A stretch of DNA of 59,527 nt. Origin: Desulfobacteraceae bacterium (GTDB taxonomy: Bacteria; Desulfobacterota; Desulfobacteria; Desulfobacterales; Desulfobacteraceae). The translations under genes were made by a program, and so were the position numbers. Shown here one piece after another: positions 17,345-28,100 of the stretch. Position 1 is the first letter of the stretch, and each line of letters opens with the position of its first letter. Location: NCBI GenBank assembly GCA_024227235.1, contig JAAEKY010000013.1, positions 1 to 59,527 on the forward strand, given 5' to 3'. The notes beneath the pieces were generated by a model. The model did not search any database and was not told the DNA's origin. It saw only the letters and a list, made by a program, of their open reading frames with translations.

Positions 17345-20300
17345 AACGAAGCAAAGATAGACTCTCTAGAGTAATGATTATCGGTGCCACACCCGCAGGT
17401 ATTTTTGCAGCCAATAAACTTGGGGAACTTGAAATACCGGTTACCCTGGTGGACAGTGAGCCAGATCTTGATAAAAAATTATCTGATACCCGATACCATC
17501 TAAAATCAGGCATGCCGTTAAACCATGCGCATAGGCCGGGTCTGATTAGAATATTAAGAAATCCTTCCATACGGACCATCCTTCCGGCTACTGTGGATTC
17601 GATAAAACATAATATGCAGGGATTCAGGGTAAAGCTGACCCAGCACCAGACTTTTTTGGACCCTGAAAAATGTACGCTTTGCGGCAATTGCATCACTGCC
17701 TGCCCTGTTGAAGTAAATGGGGATAAAAAAGCAATATTTGCCCATAGCAGACAAAGCCTTCCGGGTCATCCTGTTATTGACAAACGAAACCAGCCGCTTT
17801 GCATGGAAGCCTGCCCCCTTGGAGTTAATGTTCAAGGGTACATGGCGCTTTCCAAAGAAGGCAAATATAGTGAGGCTATAGACCTGATTCGGGAACGAAA
17901 TATTTTGCCGGGGATCTGTGGCAGAATATGCACCCATCCCTGTGAAGAACAATGTCGCAGGAATGAATTGGATGGTGCTGTTTCTATCCGTTCTGTTAAA
18001 CGCTTTTTAGCTGACTTTCACACCCATACCAAACAAACGGATTCTAAACAAAAGAGCCTGGAAATTTCATCTGCAGCAACCGATAAAAAATTTGCGATCG
18101 TCGGATCTGGACCTGCCGGTCTTGCAGCAGCCTGGGAGCTTGCAAAAAATGGTGCCAAAGTTACCATATTAGAAAAAGAAAAAATGGCGGGTGGGTTGCT
18201 TCGGTATGGCATAGGCCCTCATCGGCTGCCAAGAGAAATTCTCGACCGGGAACTTGAATTTATTAAACTGTTTAATGTGGAGATTAAAACCAAAAACCCT
18301 GTAGATTTGACAGATACCGGTTTAAAAAAATTAAAGAAAAAATATGACGGTGTGATTGTTACGACAGGGTCCTGGGAAGACAGGAAACTTGGCATCCCGG
18401 GAGAAGATCTTAAGGGTGTAAAAGGGTGTATTTCTTTTTTGAAAAATTATTATGACGGTAAGGTTCAAAAAACAAAAAAAGAAGTCGCTGTCATTGGTGA
18501 TGGAAATGCCGCTTTTGACCTTGCAAGGGTATTAAGAAGGACAGGAGCTAAAGTTACCCTTATCTCCTGGTTTTCTAAAGAAGATATCCCTGCAGACAAA
18601 GAAGAAATAGACGATGCTATAAAAGAAGGCGTCACAATTATTGACAACACAAGTGTGGTTGAATTTACCGGAAAAAATAACCAGCTTAAAGGGCTTAAAT
18701 GCAAGTCCACAAAGCCCGGGAAAACCCCTGACAAGAACGGAATCATCTGGCCTGAAATCATAAAAAACTCACCAGTGATTAATCTTAAATTCGAGCAAAC
18801 ATTTATGGCCATTGGCCAGACCGGTTCATTGGCACCATCAAGTGGGAAAAAAGGGTTTGTAATTAATGCAGGTGGATATATTGATACCAATGACCATGCA
18901 ACAGGTATTCAATCAGTTTTTGCTGCGGGAGATGCTGCAACCGGACCTTCCACTGTTGTTCATGCAATGGCTCAAGGACAAAATGCGGCAAAAGAAGTTC
19001 TACATCAGATATGTGGAATAAAAAAAGATATTGATCAAAGAGCCCTTCGACCATGCAACAAAGATTTTGACCCTGTATCTAAAGACACGCCTGAACAAAT
19101 GCGCGTATCAATGCCCATGGTTTCCCCTAAATCTTTGACCCAAAATTTTACTGAGATTGCAACAGGATTTTCTGAAGAGCAAGCTATTCTTGAGGCTGGT
19201 CGGTGCCTGCAATGCGGCAGTTGTTCAGAATGTCTGATCTGCATGGAGGTTTGCCGGGCCAAAGCGGTTAATCATCTTGAGCCGGAAGATCAGACGATCG
19301 AGCATACCGGTGTGTTGATCCTGGCAGATCCTGATATGATTCCCCATACTGTCAAAGGGGTGGATATTATCAGAGCATATGGGCCCAAAGCCACCATTCC
19401 AGACATCTATGCCATGATCATGCGAGGATTTGCCTCTGCTGCCAAGGCGATGACGCTTTTAAAGGATTCTTCAAGATTACAGCAAGGCCATGGCCTATAT
19501 TCTTCCACCCATGATTCTGCTTTTGGCACCCAGGAAATAAAAATCGGCATCTTTGTCTGCAAATGCAATGATTCCCTTGGCTGGGATGAAAGTATGGATA
19601 ATTTTCTTGAAAGTATCCAAGACGATGACCCTGTTGTTCATGTGGGCACGATTGATTCGGCCTGCATCAGTGAGGGGTTATCTTCTATTATAAAGACGGT
19701 TCGCAGCAAATCCATCAACCGCATTGTTCTTGCCTCCTGTGTATGCTGCCCCCTTAATCTTGTATGCACTTCCTGTACAGACCAGAGAAGTCGTCTTAAA
19801 CATGGTCTTTTTACAGCGACTGGTATCAGCCGCTCTATGGTTGAAACATGTAATATCAGAGGAGAAGCCCTTAATCTTTTAGCAAAAGACGCCAAACAGG
19901 CCGTTAAAAGATTTAAAGGTCTGTTAACGCGTTCGATAAAAAGAGCTCAAAATTTAAAACCGTTTAACACCCCGGAAAGAAATTACAATTTTACCACCGG
20001 TGTCATTGGTGAATCTGAAGCCTCTGTGACCAGTGCCATGATGTTAGCAGAGACAGGTGCGGAAGTCATGATGTTCGGTTCAGCTAAAAAGCCTTTGGAA
20101 AACGCACCGGAACATCCTAACATTCAGGCCTTTTTAGGGTCACAAGTCGATAAAATGTCAGGTACCCTGGGTGATTTTCATATCACTGCTATGATGGCAG
20201 GAAAAGAACATACCTTTAATGTGGGTGCGGTTATCCTTGAAGATAAATCGCTTAAAACCATTAAGCATATTCATCAGGAAGGACTGCCGGACAGAACGGT

Positions 20301-20721
20301 TTTAACAAAGATGCAACAAAAAGATATTACCGGCAGACCTTTCATACTTCCGGGCATGACATCCATCTCCGGGCTGTTTCTATCCAATCCACCTGGCATT
20401 AGCCTTTCCAGCACGCAAAAGGGTGCTGCCGCCGCTGTTAATGTTGCGGCCATCATGCCCAGAAAGCCAAGGCTGAGTAAAGGATACATTGTTATGGTGA
20501 ATCAACAATTGTGCCGGGGGTGTGGCCGATGCATTGAAGAATGTCCCTATCAGGCAATTACCATGAGTAAAAACACCCTGGACGGATGGACAGCATCGGT
20601 TGATGAAACCTTTTGTAAAGGATGTGGAAACTGTATTGCTGTATGCCCCACCAATGCTGTTGACAGCCCCTACAGGGACCAAGTGTTCCTGGAACAAGGG
20701 CTTGAGGAGATACTTGTATAA
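17341..20721 (+). CDS. Giant NfnB/GltD-like + HdrA-like multi-FeS flavoprotein
   Basis: 1126 residues. In order: an N-terminal Rossmann start (MIIGATPAGIFAANKL); a ferredoxin site (CTLCGNCITACPVE); the GltD-type Fe-S domain (CMEACPLGVNVQGYM ... GRICTHPCEEQCRR); an FAD motif (IVGSGPAGLAAAWELAKNG, residues about 250-270) and a nucleotide motif (VAVIGDGNAAFDLARVLRRTGAKV) as in glutamate synthase beta / NfnB; a Cys cluster (CLQCGSCSECLICMEVC); an HdrA-type segment (IGIFVCKCNDSLGWDES, residues about 732-870); and two C-terminal 4Fe-4S sites (CRGCGRCIEECP, CKGCGNCIAVCP). It probably carries FAD, may use NAD(P)H, and has at least four clusters. It overlaps korC by 4 bases and the next gene by one. 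The inferred role is passing electrons between Kor ferredoxin, NAD(P) and the Hdr partners; electron bifurcation is possible but untested. Confidence 0.75.
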   Translation: MKRSKDRLSRVMIIGATPAGIFAANKLGELEIPVTLVDSEPDLDKKLSDTRYHLKSGMPLNHAHRPGLIRILRNPSIRTILPATVDSIKHNMQGFRVKLTQHQTFLDPEKCTLCGNCITACPVEVNGDKKAIFAHSRQSLPGHPVIDKRNQPLCMEACPLGVNVQGYMALSKEGKYSEAIDLIRERNILPGICGRICTHPCEEQCRRNELDGAVSIRSVKRFLADFHTHTKQTDSKQKSLEISSAATDKKFAIVGSGPAGLAAAWELAKNGAKVTILEKEKMAGGLLRYGIGPHRLPREILDRELEFIKLFNVEIKTKNPVDLTDTGLKKLKKKYDGVIVTTGSWEDRKLGIPGEDLKGVKGCISFLKNYYDGKVQKTKKEVAVIGDGNAAFDLARVLRRTGAKVTLISWFSKEDIPADKEEIDDAIKEGVTIIDNTSVVEFTGKNNQLKGLKCKSTKPGKTPDKNGIIWPEIIKNSPVINLKFEQTFMAIGQTGSLAPSSGKKGFVINAGGYIDTNDHATGIQSVFAAGDAATGPSTVVHAMAQGQNAAKEVLHQICGIKKDIDQRALRPCNKDFDPVSKDTPEQMRVSMPMVSPKSLTQNFTEIATGFSEEQAILEAGRCLQCGSCSECLICMEVCRAKAVNHLEPEDQTIEHTGVLILADPDMIPHTVKGVDIIRAYGPKATIPDIYAMIMRGFASAAKAMTLLKDSSRLQQGHGLYSSTHDSAFGTQEIKIGIFVCKCNDSLGWDESMDNFLESIQDDDPVVHVGTIDSACISEGLSSIIKTVRSKSINRIVLASCVCCPLNLVCTSCTDQRSRLKHGLFTATGISRSMVETCNIRGEALNLLAKDAKQAVKRFKGLLTRSIKRAQNLKPFNTPERNYNFTTGVIGESEASVTSAMMLAETGAEVMMFGSAKKPLENAPEHPNIQAFLGSQVDKMSGTLGDFHITAMMAGKEHTFNVGAVILEDKSLKTIKHIHQEGLPDRTVLTKMQQKDITGRPFILPGMTSISGLFLSNPPGISLSSTQKGAAAAVNVAAIMPRKPRLSKGYIVMVNQQLCRGCGRCIEECPYQAITMSKNTLDGWTASVDETFCKGCGNCIAVCPTNAVDSPYRDQVFLEQGLEEILV

Positions 20722-22307
20722 TGGACAATTTTAAAATCGTACTCTTTTTGTGTAACTGGAGCCCTCATGCAGCTTTTCAAAAGCTTCAGGACTTAAGTTT
20801 TGACATACCCGCTGAAATCAATATGATCCGGATTCCGTGTACGGGTAGAATCAGCAAAGCGCTTCTTTTCAAAGCATTTGAAATGGGAGCTGACGGTGTG
20901 GCGTTAGCCGGATGTTCGCCTGGCACCTGCAGGTATGGAAGCGGCACAGAAAACGCAATAAAAAACACCCAGGACACCCGGGACATCCTTGATATTATGG
21001 GGCTTGGCAGCGAACGGATGCGTCTTGAAACCTTTCTACCAGATGAGACAGACAAGATGTATCAATTCTTATCAACGTTTACCTCTGATTTAAAAACCAT
21101 GGGAAAAACGCCCATTAAAGGCTTTCGATCAGATGAAATACCAGAAGACCCCAAGCAATCGATTACAAAAATTATTGCAGAGTATGACGCATATGCCTGC
21201 CTGGATTGTGGTAAGTGCACATCCTCTTGTCCTTTGGCCTTAAGTGGAAAAGATTTTTCTCCCAGAGCACTGGTGACCTCACTGATTGAAGGCGATATCA
21301 CTTCTGAAACCATCAAAGAAAATATCTGGTCTTGCCTGACTTGCGGTGTGTGTTACAACCGGTGCCCGTCTGAAGTTAATTTCCCTGAATTGATCCAAAA
21401 GGTTCGTGCCCATACGACCAAAGACATTACAGGACAAAACCGTTTGACCCATGGGGGCTTTTTTCAATCTCTTATGCGTTCCATGACCCATTCGGATATC
21501 CAGCAAAAAAGATGGCAAACACTGCCAAAGGATATTAAAACAGATCCTGACAGCAAGATTCTCTTCCATGGCGGATGCGCTCCCTATTTTGATATCTTTT
21601 TTAGAAATCATCACAAGGTGGAAAATTCTGATATCTTAGAAAACGCCTTAAAACTGCTCAACTTCTTTGATGTTACTCCCGCCGTTCTTGAAAACGAACG
21701 GTGCTGCGGCCATGATCTTTTATGGTCAGGTGACAGAAATAATTTTCTTAAACTGGCAAAACTAAACCAGAAAATTCTTAATGATTCGGGTATTGATGAA
21801 ATCATAACGGCATGCCCTGAATGTTATAGAACTTTTGCTCACGACTACCCGGCCAATGGCATAGACCTTAACTTCAAGGTCACCCATCTGTATGAGTTCT
21901 TGGAAAATGAAATCGATAAAAGCGCTGTCACCTTTGACGGCCCTGAAGGACGATTCACTTTTCAGGACTCCTGCCGTCTAAACGGTCTTGATGAAATAAA
22001 AGATTTGCCCAGAAAACTGATTAACCGGTTTGCCTCAGGTAATTTTCAAGAGATGCAGGATTCAAAAGACGGCGCTCTTTGCTGCGGCAACAGTGCCTGG
22101 ACAGGATGCGATGCCTATAGCAAGGCGCTTCAGGTAAAAAGAATCCATCAGGCAAAGAAAACCAAAAGTGATTTTATGATTACCGCCTGCCCCAAATGCC
22201 GTATCCATCTGGGATGCGCTATGGAAGATCCTTTTGAAGGCGGTAAGCTGAAAATGGAATTGACAGATTTAACCAATATTATTGCAGAACATATATGCTG
22301 GGAATAG
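20721..22307 (+). CDS. MvhD-HdrC-HdrD fusion protein
   Basis: 528 residues. Residues 1-120 match MvhD (VLFLCNWSPHAAF ... IRIPCTGRISKALLFKAFEMGADGVALAGCSPGTCRYGSG), but the usual second Cys of CxWC is replaced (CNWS), so its 2Fe-2S ligation may differ. Then come HdrC-type 4Fe-4S motifs (CLDCGKCTSSCPLAL, CLTCGVCYNRCP) and an HdrD/CCG part with two cysteine-rich CCG units (ERCCGHDLLWSGD, and GALCCGNSAWTGCDAYSK with TACPKC). The CCG units bind noncubane clusters in HdrB/HdrD relatives. The start overlaps the preceding stop (TAATG). It would join the HdrA-type partner before and after it into one Hdr-like complex. Confidence 0.8.
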   Translation: MDNFKIVLFLCNWSPHAAFQKLQDLSFDIPAEINMIRIPCTGRISKALLFKAFEMGADGVALAGCSPGTCRYGSGTENAIKNTQDTRDILDIMGLGSERMRLETFLPDETDKMYQFLSTFTSDLKTMGKTPIKGFRSDEIPEDPKQSITKIIAEYDAYACLDCGKCTSSCPLALSGKDFSPRALVTSLIEGDITSETIKENIWSCLTCGVCYNRCPSEVNFPELIQKVRAHTTKDITGQNRLTHGGFFQSLMRSMTHSDIQQKRWQTLPKDIKTDPDSKILFHGGCAPYFDIFFRNHHKVENSDILENALKLLNFFDVTPAVLENERCCGHDLLWSGDRNNFLKLAKLNQKILNDSGIDEIITACPECYRTFAHDYPANGIDLNFKVTHLYEFLENEIDKSAVTFDGPEGRFTFQDSCRLNGLDEIKDLPRKLINRFASGNFQEMQDSKDGALCCGNSAWTGCDAYSKALQVKRIHQAKKTKSDFMITACPKCRIHLGCAMEDPFEGGKLKMELTDLTNIIAEHICWE

Positions 22308-22318
22308 GGGAAAGCAAA

Positions 22319-24736
22319 ATGAAAACAAGTGTAATGGAGCGCCCATTAACGATTACTGCAAATGAAGCCCGAATAGGTGTTTTTGTCTGCCAATGCGGAC
22401 TCAATATCGGACAGACGGTAGATTGCAAAAAAGTTGCCGAGTCTGTCGCAGATTTAAGTGATGTCAAGGTTTCAAAAGACATCACGTATGCATGTTCCGA
22501 ACCGGGCCAAATGGAAATCAGGAATGATATCGAAGAGAACAACCTTAACCGTGTCGTTATCGCTTCTTGTTCTCCCAGACTTCACGAACCCACCTTTAGA
22601 AACATGATGAAGGACGCCGGGCTCAATCCATTTGTTCTAGAGATGGCTAACTTAAGGGAACAATGCTCCTGGGTCCACATGAATGAGCCTGAGGCTGCCA
22701 CTTTAAAATCAATGGATCTGGTCCAAATGGCCATATCCAGAGCACGCCTTTTAACCCCCCTTACAGAAGAGACACTTGCCTTAACAAAGAAAACGCTTGT
22801 GATTGGTGGCGGCATATCGGGTATTCAGACAGCCCTTGATCTTGCGGACAGTGGATACCAGGTGACCCTTGTGGAAAAAAGCCCATCCATCGGAGGGCTA
22901 ATGGCAAGATTAGACAAGACCTTTCCCACGATGGACTGCTCGATCTGAATCCTGGGTCCTAAAATGACGGATGCCGGTCGGCACCCAAACATCACGCTCC
23001 ACACATTAAGCGACATTGCTGAAGTCTCAGGATATGTTGGTAATTTCAAGGTCAGAATTATCAAAAAATCAAAATATGTTGATGAAATAGAATGCACCTC
23101 TTGTGGAGACTGTTCAGCAGCATGCCCGGTTGTTTTTCCAGATGAGTTCAATGAAGGACTTTCTTCTAGAAAAGCCATCTATATTCCTTTTCCCCAGGCA
23201 GTCCCTTCTTCTTATGTGATTAACATGGATGAGTGCATGGGCCGAGGATGCTCAAAATGCCTTGACGCCTGTGAAAAAAAATGTATTCACTTTCATATGT
23301 CAGACCAGGAAATCATTGAAGAAGTCGGATCCATTGTGGTGGCAACAGGCCTTGACCCTTACGATCCCAAACCCATGGATGAATATGGCTATACCCGTTA
23401 TGAAAATGTATTGACCAGCCTGGAATTTGAACGCCTGGTGAATGCGGGAGGGCCCACAAAAGGTGAACTTATAAGACCCAGTGACAGACAGCATCCAAAA
23501 TCTGTTGGGTTCATCCAATGCGTTGGCTCAAGATCAAAAAAGAAGGGCGGTGAATTCTGCTCCAATGTGTGCTGCATGAATACCATCAAGAGTACTCTGG
23601 TATTAAAAGAACATTTCCCGGATATGGAAATCACAGTCTTTTATATTGACATCCGAGCATTTGGTAAGGGATTTGAAGATCTTTACAACAGAAGCAGACG
23701 ACTGGGTGTAAAATATGTCAGGGGACTTCCAGGCTCTGTGGAAGAGTTGCCAGATAACACCATGAAGGTTGCCGTAGAAAATACCGCCACCGGGAAAATC
23801 CAATTCCATACACTTGATATGCTGGTACTTGCTATTGGTATGCAGCCTTCTGCTGGCACCCAGAAACTCCAGGAGATGCTGGGACTACAACTCACGCCTG
23901 ATGGATACTATCTGGAAGCCCATCCCAAACTTCAGCCCGTGGATGCGGCCACTCGGGGAATTTTCTTTGCAGGATGCGCAGAAGGCCCCAAAGATATCAA
24001 AGAAAGTGTGACTCAAGGTACGGCTGCTGCCGGACGGGCGGCTCGGCTCATGCATAAAGGCATGATTACAACAGAGCCTATTACCTCAGAAATTATTGAA
24101 GCCCATTGCAATTCCTGTGGAAAATGCGCCAAGGTCTGTCCTTACAACGCGATAACTGTTGATGTAAAAAAGAAGACCCCCGCCAGTGTGAATACTGCGG
24201 CATGTGCCGGTTGCGGTACCTGTGCGGCTGAATGTAAATTCGGTGCGATTACCATGAATCATTTTACAGACGAGCAGATTAACTGTCAGACCGATGCCCT
24301 GCTGGCTCAAAATGCAACAGAAAAAATACTCACCTTTGCCTGCAACTGGTGCTCTTATGCCGGTGCAGACTTTGCCGGTGTTTCCCGTATTCAATATCCG
24401 CCGAATGTTAGGCTGATCCGCACCATGTGCTCAGGTCGCGTGGATGAAAAATTCATCTGGCATGCGTTTAAAAAAGGAGCCCCTGTTGTGCTTGTCAGCG
24501 GTTGCCATATTGGGGACTGCCACTATATTGATGCCAATCACTGGACCGAAAAACGCATTACCAAAGTGCATAAAAAAATGGAAAAGCTGGGCATCCGGAA
24601 AGAAAGACTTCAGTTGGCCTGGATCTCTGCTGCTGAAGGGGTTCGGTTTGCCAGAGTCATGGCAGATATGGAAGACTTACGCGCAAGCGTTACCCAAGAA
24701 GAAATAGAAGAAAGCATGGCTGTTTTAAATATTTAA
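22319..24736 (+). CDS. HdrA-MvhD fusion, selenoprotein (in-frame UGA, Sec210)
   Basis: The reading frame is split by TGA at 22946-22948, but the residues on both sides (MDCSI-U-ILGPKMTDAGRHPN) are the conserved HdrA flavin-linked motif in which this position is Cys or Sec, so the gene is read through as one 805-residue selenoprotein. Domains: HdrA N-terminal domain (ARIGVFVCQCGLNIG), FAD motif (VIGGGISGIQTALDLADSGYQ), ferredoxin sites (CTSCGDCSAACP, CNSCGKCAKVCP, CAGCGTCAAEC) and a C-terminal MvhD domain with cysteines in place (CNWCSYAGAD, SGCHIGDC). The start at 22319 is chosen over 22295 because AGGGGAAA lies 6 bases before it. HdrA flavins are the site of electron bifurcation in heterodisulfide reductases; here the partner is probably the Kor ferredoxin chain. 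A stop-split annotation would lose this protein. Confidence 0.85.
22969..22985 (+). promoter_or_regulatory. Possible SECIS hairpin of HdrA-MvhD
   Basis: GGATGCCGGTCGGCACC can fold with TGCC/GGCA around a GGTC loop. It resembles the E. coli fdhF element in having a GGTC apical loop. It begins 20 bases after the UGA, farther than the 11 of fdhF, so the assignment is tentative. Confidence 0.45.
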
Positions 24737-24779
24737 CCCCTATATTTCATAACCTAAAGGTCTGGCCGAAACGATCTTG

Positions 24780-24808
24780 CATTGGTTGTTTCACTGATTC
24801 AACCAATG
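24780..24808 (+). terminator. Hairpin after kor-hdr operon
   Basis: CATTGGTTG (24780-24788) and CAACCAATG (24800-24808) form a perfect 9-bp stem with an 11-base loop, 44 bases after the stop codon. No T-run follows, so it may be an RNA-stabilising structure or a Rho-linked end rather than an intrinsic terminator. Confidence 0.35.
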
Positions 24809-24905
24809 TTGGGAACCTTTGAAAATGGGAGTTTTTACCTAAGAAATCTTTTTCATACCTTTTAACTGTCAATTTAATAGTAAAAACAATTGGTTAAATT
24901 AATTT

Positions 24906-24923
24906 TTAAGGGTATACCCTTAA
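24906..24923. promoter_or_regulatory. Perfect 18-bp palindrome, possible operator
   Basis: TTAAGGGTATACCCTTAA is a perfect inverted repeat in an A/T-rich intergenic region, 234 bases before the kinase start. Its size suits a dimeric helix-turn-helix repressor or activator. No protein can be assigned. Confidence 0.3.
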
Positions 24924-25156
24924 GAAAACTTTTACCTAAATTGTAACAATTTTTACTGAGAAAAAAAGTATCTAAGATTCTCATAAATACCACCAATTGT
25001 GCCGATAGCGATTGTTTACGATGGTACATATGTTGCAACTATTGATTCGCTAATAGTGTTTTCAATGGTAAGAGGCATTCGAAAATAAAACAATTGATGT
25101 CGGTTATGGTTGTGCTGATATCAATGTTCATTTACATCGCAGCAGGGGCTCTACTG

Positions 25157-28100
25157 ATGATAAAAAAATTTGACCTGAAATCTATTTTCTCTTTTATTTT
25201 TTGCCTGACATGTCTTTCAATATTAATAGCTGGTTGTGCAAATGAAAGTGAAAGGCCGGCTGCTGATAAAGGTATTATTGACCTTTCTTACTGGAATTTT
25301 GAAAATAAAAGCATTATCTCTCTTGATGGCGAATGGGAGTTTTATTGGAATAAGTTACTTACCCCGGATGATTTCAAGGTCAAACAGCCTCCTGAAAAAA
25401 CTGGCTTTTTTTATATCCCCGGATTCTGGACCAGTTTTGAAAAAAATGGAGAAAAACTTAATAAAGACGGGTATGCCAGTTTCAGACTTTTAATAAAGCT
25501 CCAACCCAATAAAAACGTTCTCATGTCCCTTAGAACATCAGGGATGGTTAATTCTTCAAGGGTCTGGGTAAATGGAATACCTTTTAACTGGAATGGTATT
25601 GTGGGTGAAAGTCGTGAAACATCAATTCCATCCCGTAAAGCCCAGGTAACGTCTTTTAAACCATTAAACGGAATTAATGAGATCATTCTCCAGGTTTCTT
25701 CTTTTGACGAATTATTGCCCGGGCCTGCAAAAAAAATTTTCATCGGCACCAAAGACCAGCTTTTTAAAAGGGAAACTTTGGGGTGGTCCATCGATATATT
25801 TCTTGTCGGCGGTCTTTTCATTATGGGCTTTTACCATTTCGCTCTTTATCTTTTAAGACGTAAAAACATATCGCCTGCATATTTTGGTGTTATCTGTATT
25901 ATGTGGGGCATACGATTTCTTGCCGAAGGATCTGACGGGTATTTTCTCACCCTTTTGTACCCCGCACTTTCCTATGAAATTCATACAAAACTTGATGTTC
26001 TTCCCTGGTATATTGTCGTACCGTTTACTTTAATGTTTATCCATTCATTATACCCTGAACAAGGATCTTTAAAATTATTACGAATCACCCAGGCTCTTGG
26101 AATTGTTTTTATCATTCCCGTTGTATTGATGCCCTACCGAATCTTTGTACACACCATATTTTATTATGAGATCATAAGCCTTTTGGTAGCTTTATATTGC
26201 TGCATAATTTCAATCAAAGCGACTTTAAAGAAAAAGGACGGGGCCTTGTTGATCTTATCAGGAATTCTGATTCTCACTTTGACCGCCATTAATGATCTTC
26301 TGGCAGTTCAAAATATCATATACTCCATTAATCTACTCCATTTTGGAACCTTCTGTTTCATATTGTTTCAGTCTTTTGCACTTTCGGCTCGTTTTGCAAA
26401 GGCTTTTTTTGCAGAGGAACAGCTCAGTAAAAACCTTGAGCAAATGTCAAAGGAACTTGAAAACAAAAATAGGGATCTTACAAGGCTTGATACTCTTAAA
26501 GATGACTTCCTGGCAAATACATCCCATGAATTAAGAACACCTCTTGTCGGTATTATAGGAATTTCAGAATCTCTTATTGGTGGTGCATATGGACAAATAT
26601 CTACACGGGCATCAAAGAGCCTTGCTATGATCGAAGCAAGTGCAAGAAGACTGTCTAATCTTGTGAATGATGTCCTTGATTTTTCAAGGTTAAAGAACTG
26701 GGATATAAAACTGGACTTAAAACCAGTTGACATAAGGCGCATTACGGAAAATGTCATCAGTATATCACGAACCCTTGCAAAAGATAAGCGTCTTGAATTG
26801 GTAAATGAAATCCCTGAAAAAATATCAAATGTCAAAGGCGATGAAGACAGAATACAGCAGATCTTGTACAATCTTATCGGAAATGCCATCAAATTTACTG
26901 AAAAAGGCTCTGTAAGGATTTTGGCAGAGGAAAACAAGAGCCACGTCACAGTCTTTATAAAAGATACCGGTATGGGGATACCGGCTGACAGTTATTCAAA
27001 AATTTTTGAGTCTTTTGAACAGGTTGAATCCCGATCTTTGGAAAAAACCACAGGAACCGGTCTTGGGCTTTGTATTACAAAACAGCTCGTGGAGCTTCAC
27101 GGCGGACGCATCAGCCTTGAATCTGAGATTGGCAAAGGATCCATTTTCAGTTTTACCCTGCCGGTGATGTCAGGAATTCATAAACCGGAAACCACAGTCA
27201 AAATTTTTGAGAATAACGCTTATGATATATCTCAAGACCTGGCAAAAGAAATATCCCCGAGTATAAACAATTCTTACCATATCCTGATCGTTGACGACGA
27301 ACCCATAAACCTTGAGGTGGTTGCCGGACACCTTTCCCTTGCCAGCCTTTCGTACAGGACCTGCCTTGACGGAAAAGATGCCATTGAGATGATAGAACAT
27401 GGAACAAAACCTGACATTGTACTGCTTGATATAATGATGCCGGAAATGAATGGATATGAGGTCTGCCAGAAACTTCGTGAAAGGTTTTCTTCTGCCAGGC
27501 TGCCCATTATCATGTTAACAGCAAAAAACAGGATGTCTGATCTTGTTGAAGGTCTGGAGGCAGGCGCGAACGACTATTTAACCAAACCTTTTTTTAAAGA
27601 CGAACTTCTTGCCCGTGTGAAAACACAGCTTAAAGTACGAAAAGCCTATGAAACACTAAAAGAAAATATTGAACTGAAAAAAGAGATCAAGAGGCGTAAA
27701 CAGACGGAGCTTGATTTAAGCATGATGCAGTATCGACTCACCAGAATTTTAGATACCCTGGACGATGCAATTATTGCAGTCAACACAAGCCGGGAAATCT
27801 GTTTTAGCAATCATCAGTGTGAAAACCTTCTTGGATATGAAATGAAAACCCTGCTTGGTCAGCCGGTAATTGAATTATTCTCCCCGAAAATTCAAAAGGA
27901 AATACGTATCCTTATGGACGACTTCATGCAGGATACACCAGGGAAAAAATACCAGGCAGAAAAACCATTCATAGTTTTGCACGAAAACGGCGACCCTGTT
28001 CACACCAGGATACTTTTTGCATCCCTGGAGATAGAGCATGAGTCGTTGCTGGTGATGATCCTGCAATCAGATAAAATTGCCCAGACATCAGCCCTTGTGT

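Larger units (their letters stand above)
24737..25156. other. Intergenic stretch between the kor-hdr operon and the sensor kinase
   Basis: 420 A/T-rich bases. They hold a 9-bp hairpin (24780-24788 with 24800-24808) soon after the operon end, an 18-base perfect palindrome (24906-24923), and no coding sequence I could support. An in-frame extension of the next gene upstream of 25157 (from 25097) is open but is judged non-coding, because the lipoprotein signal starts at 25157. Confidence 0.45.

Noticed and set aside
24766..24785. Sigma54-like TGGCC...TTGCA
   Set aside because: GG and GC elements are spaced three bases too far apart for a -24/-12 promoter.
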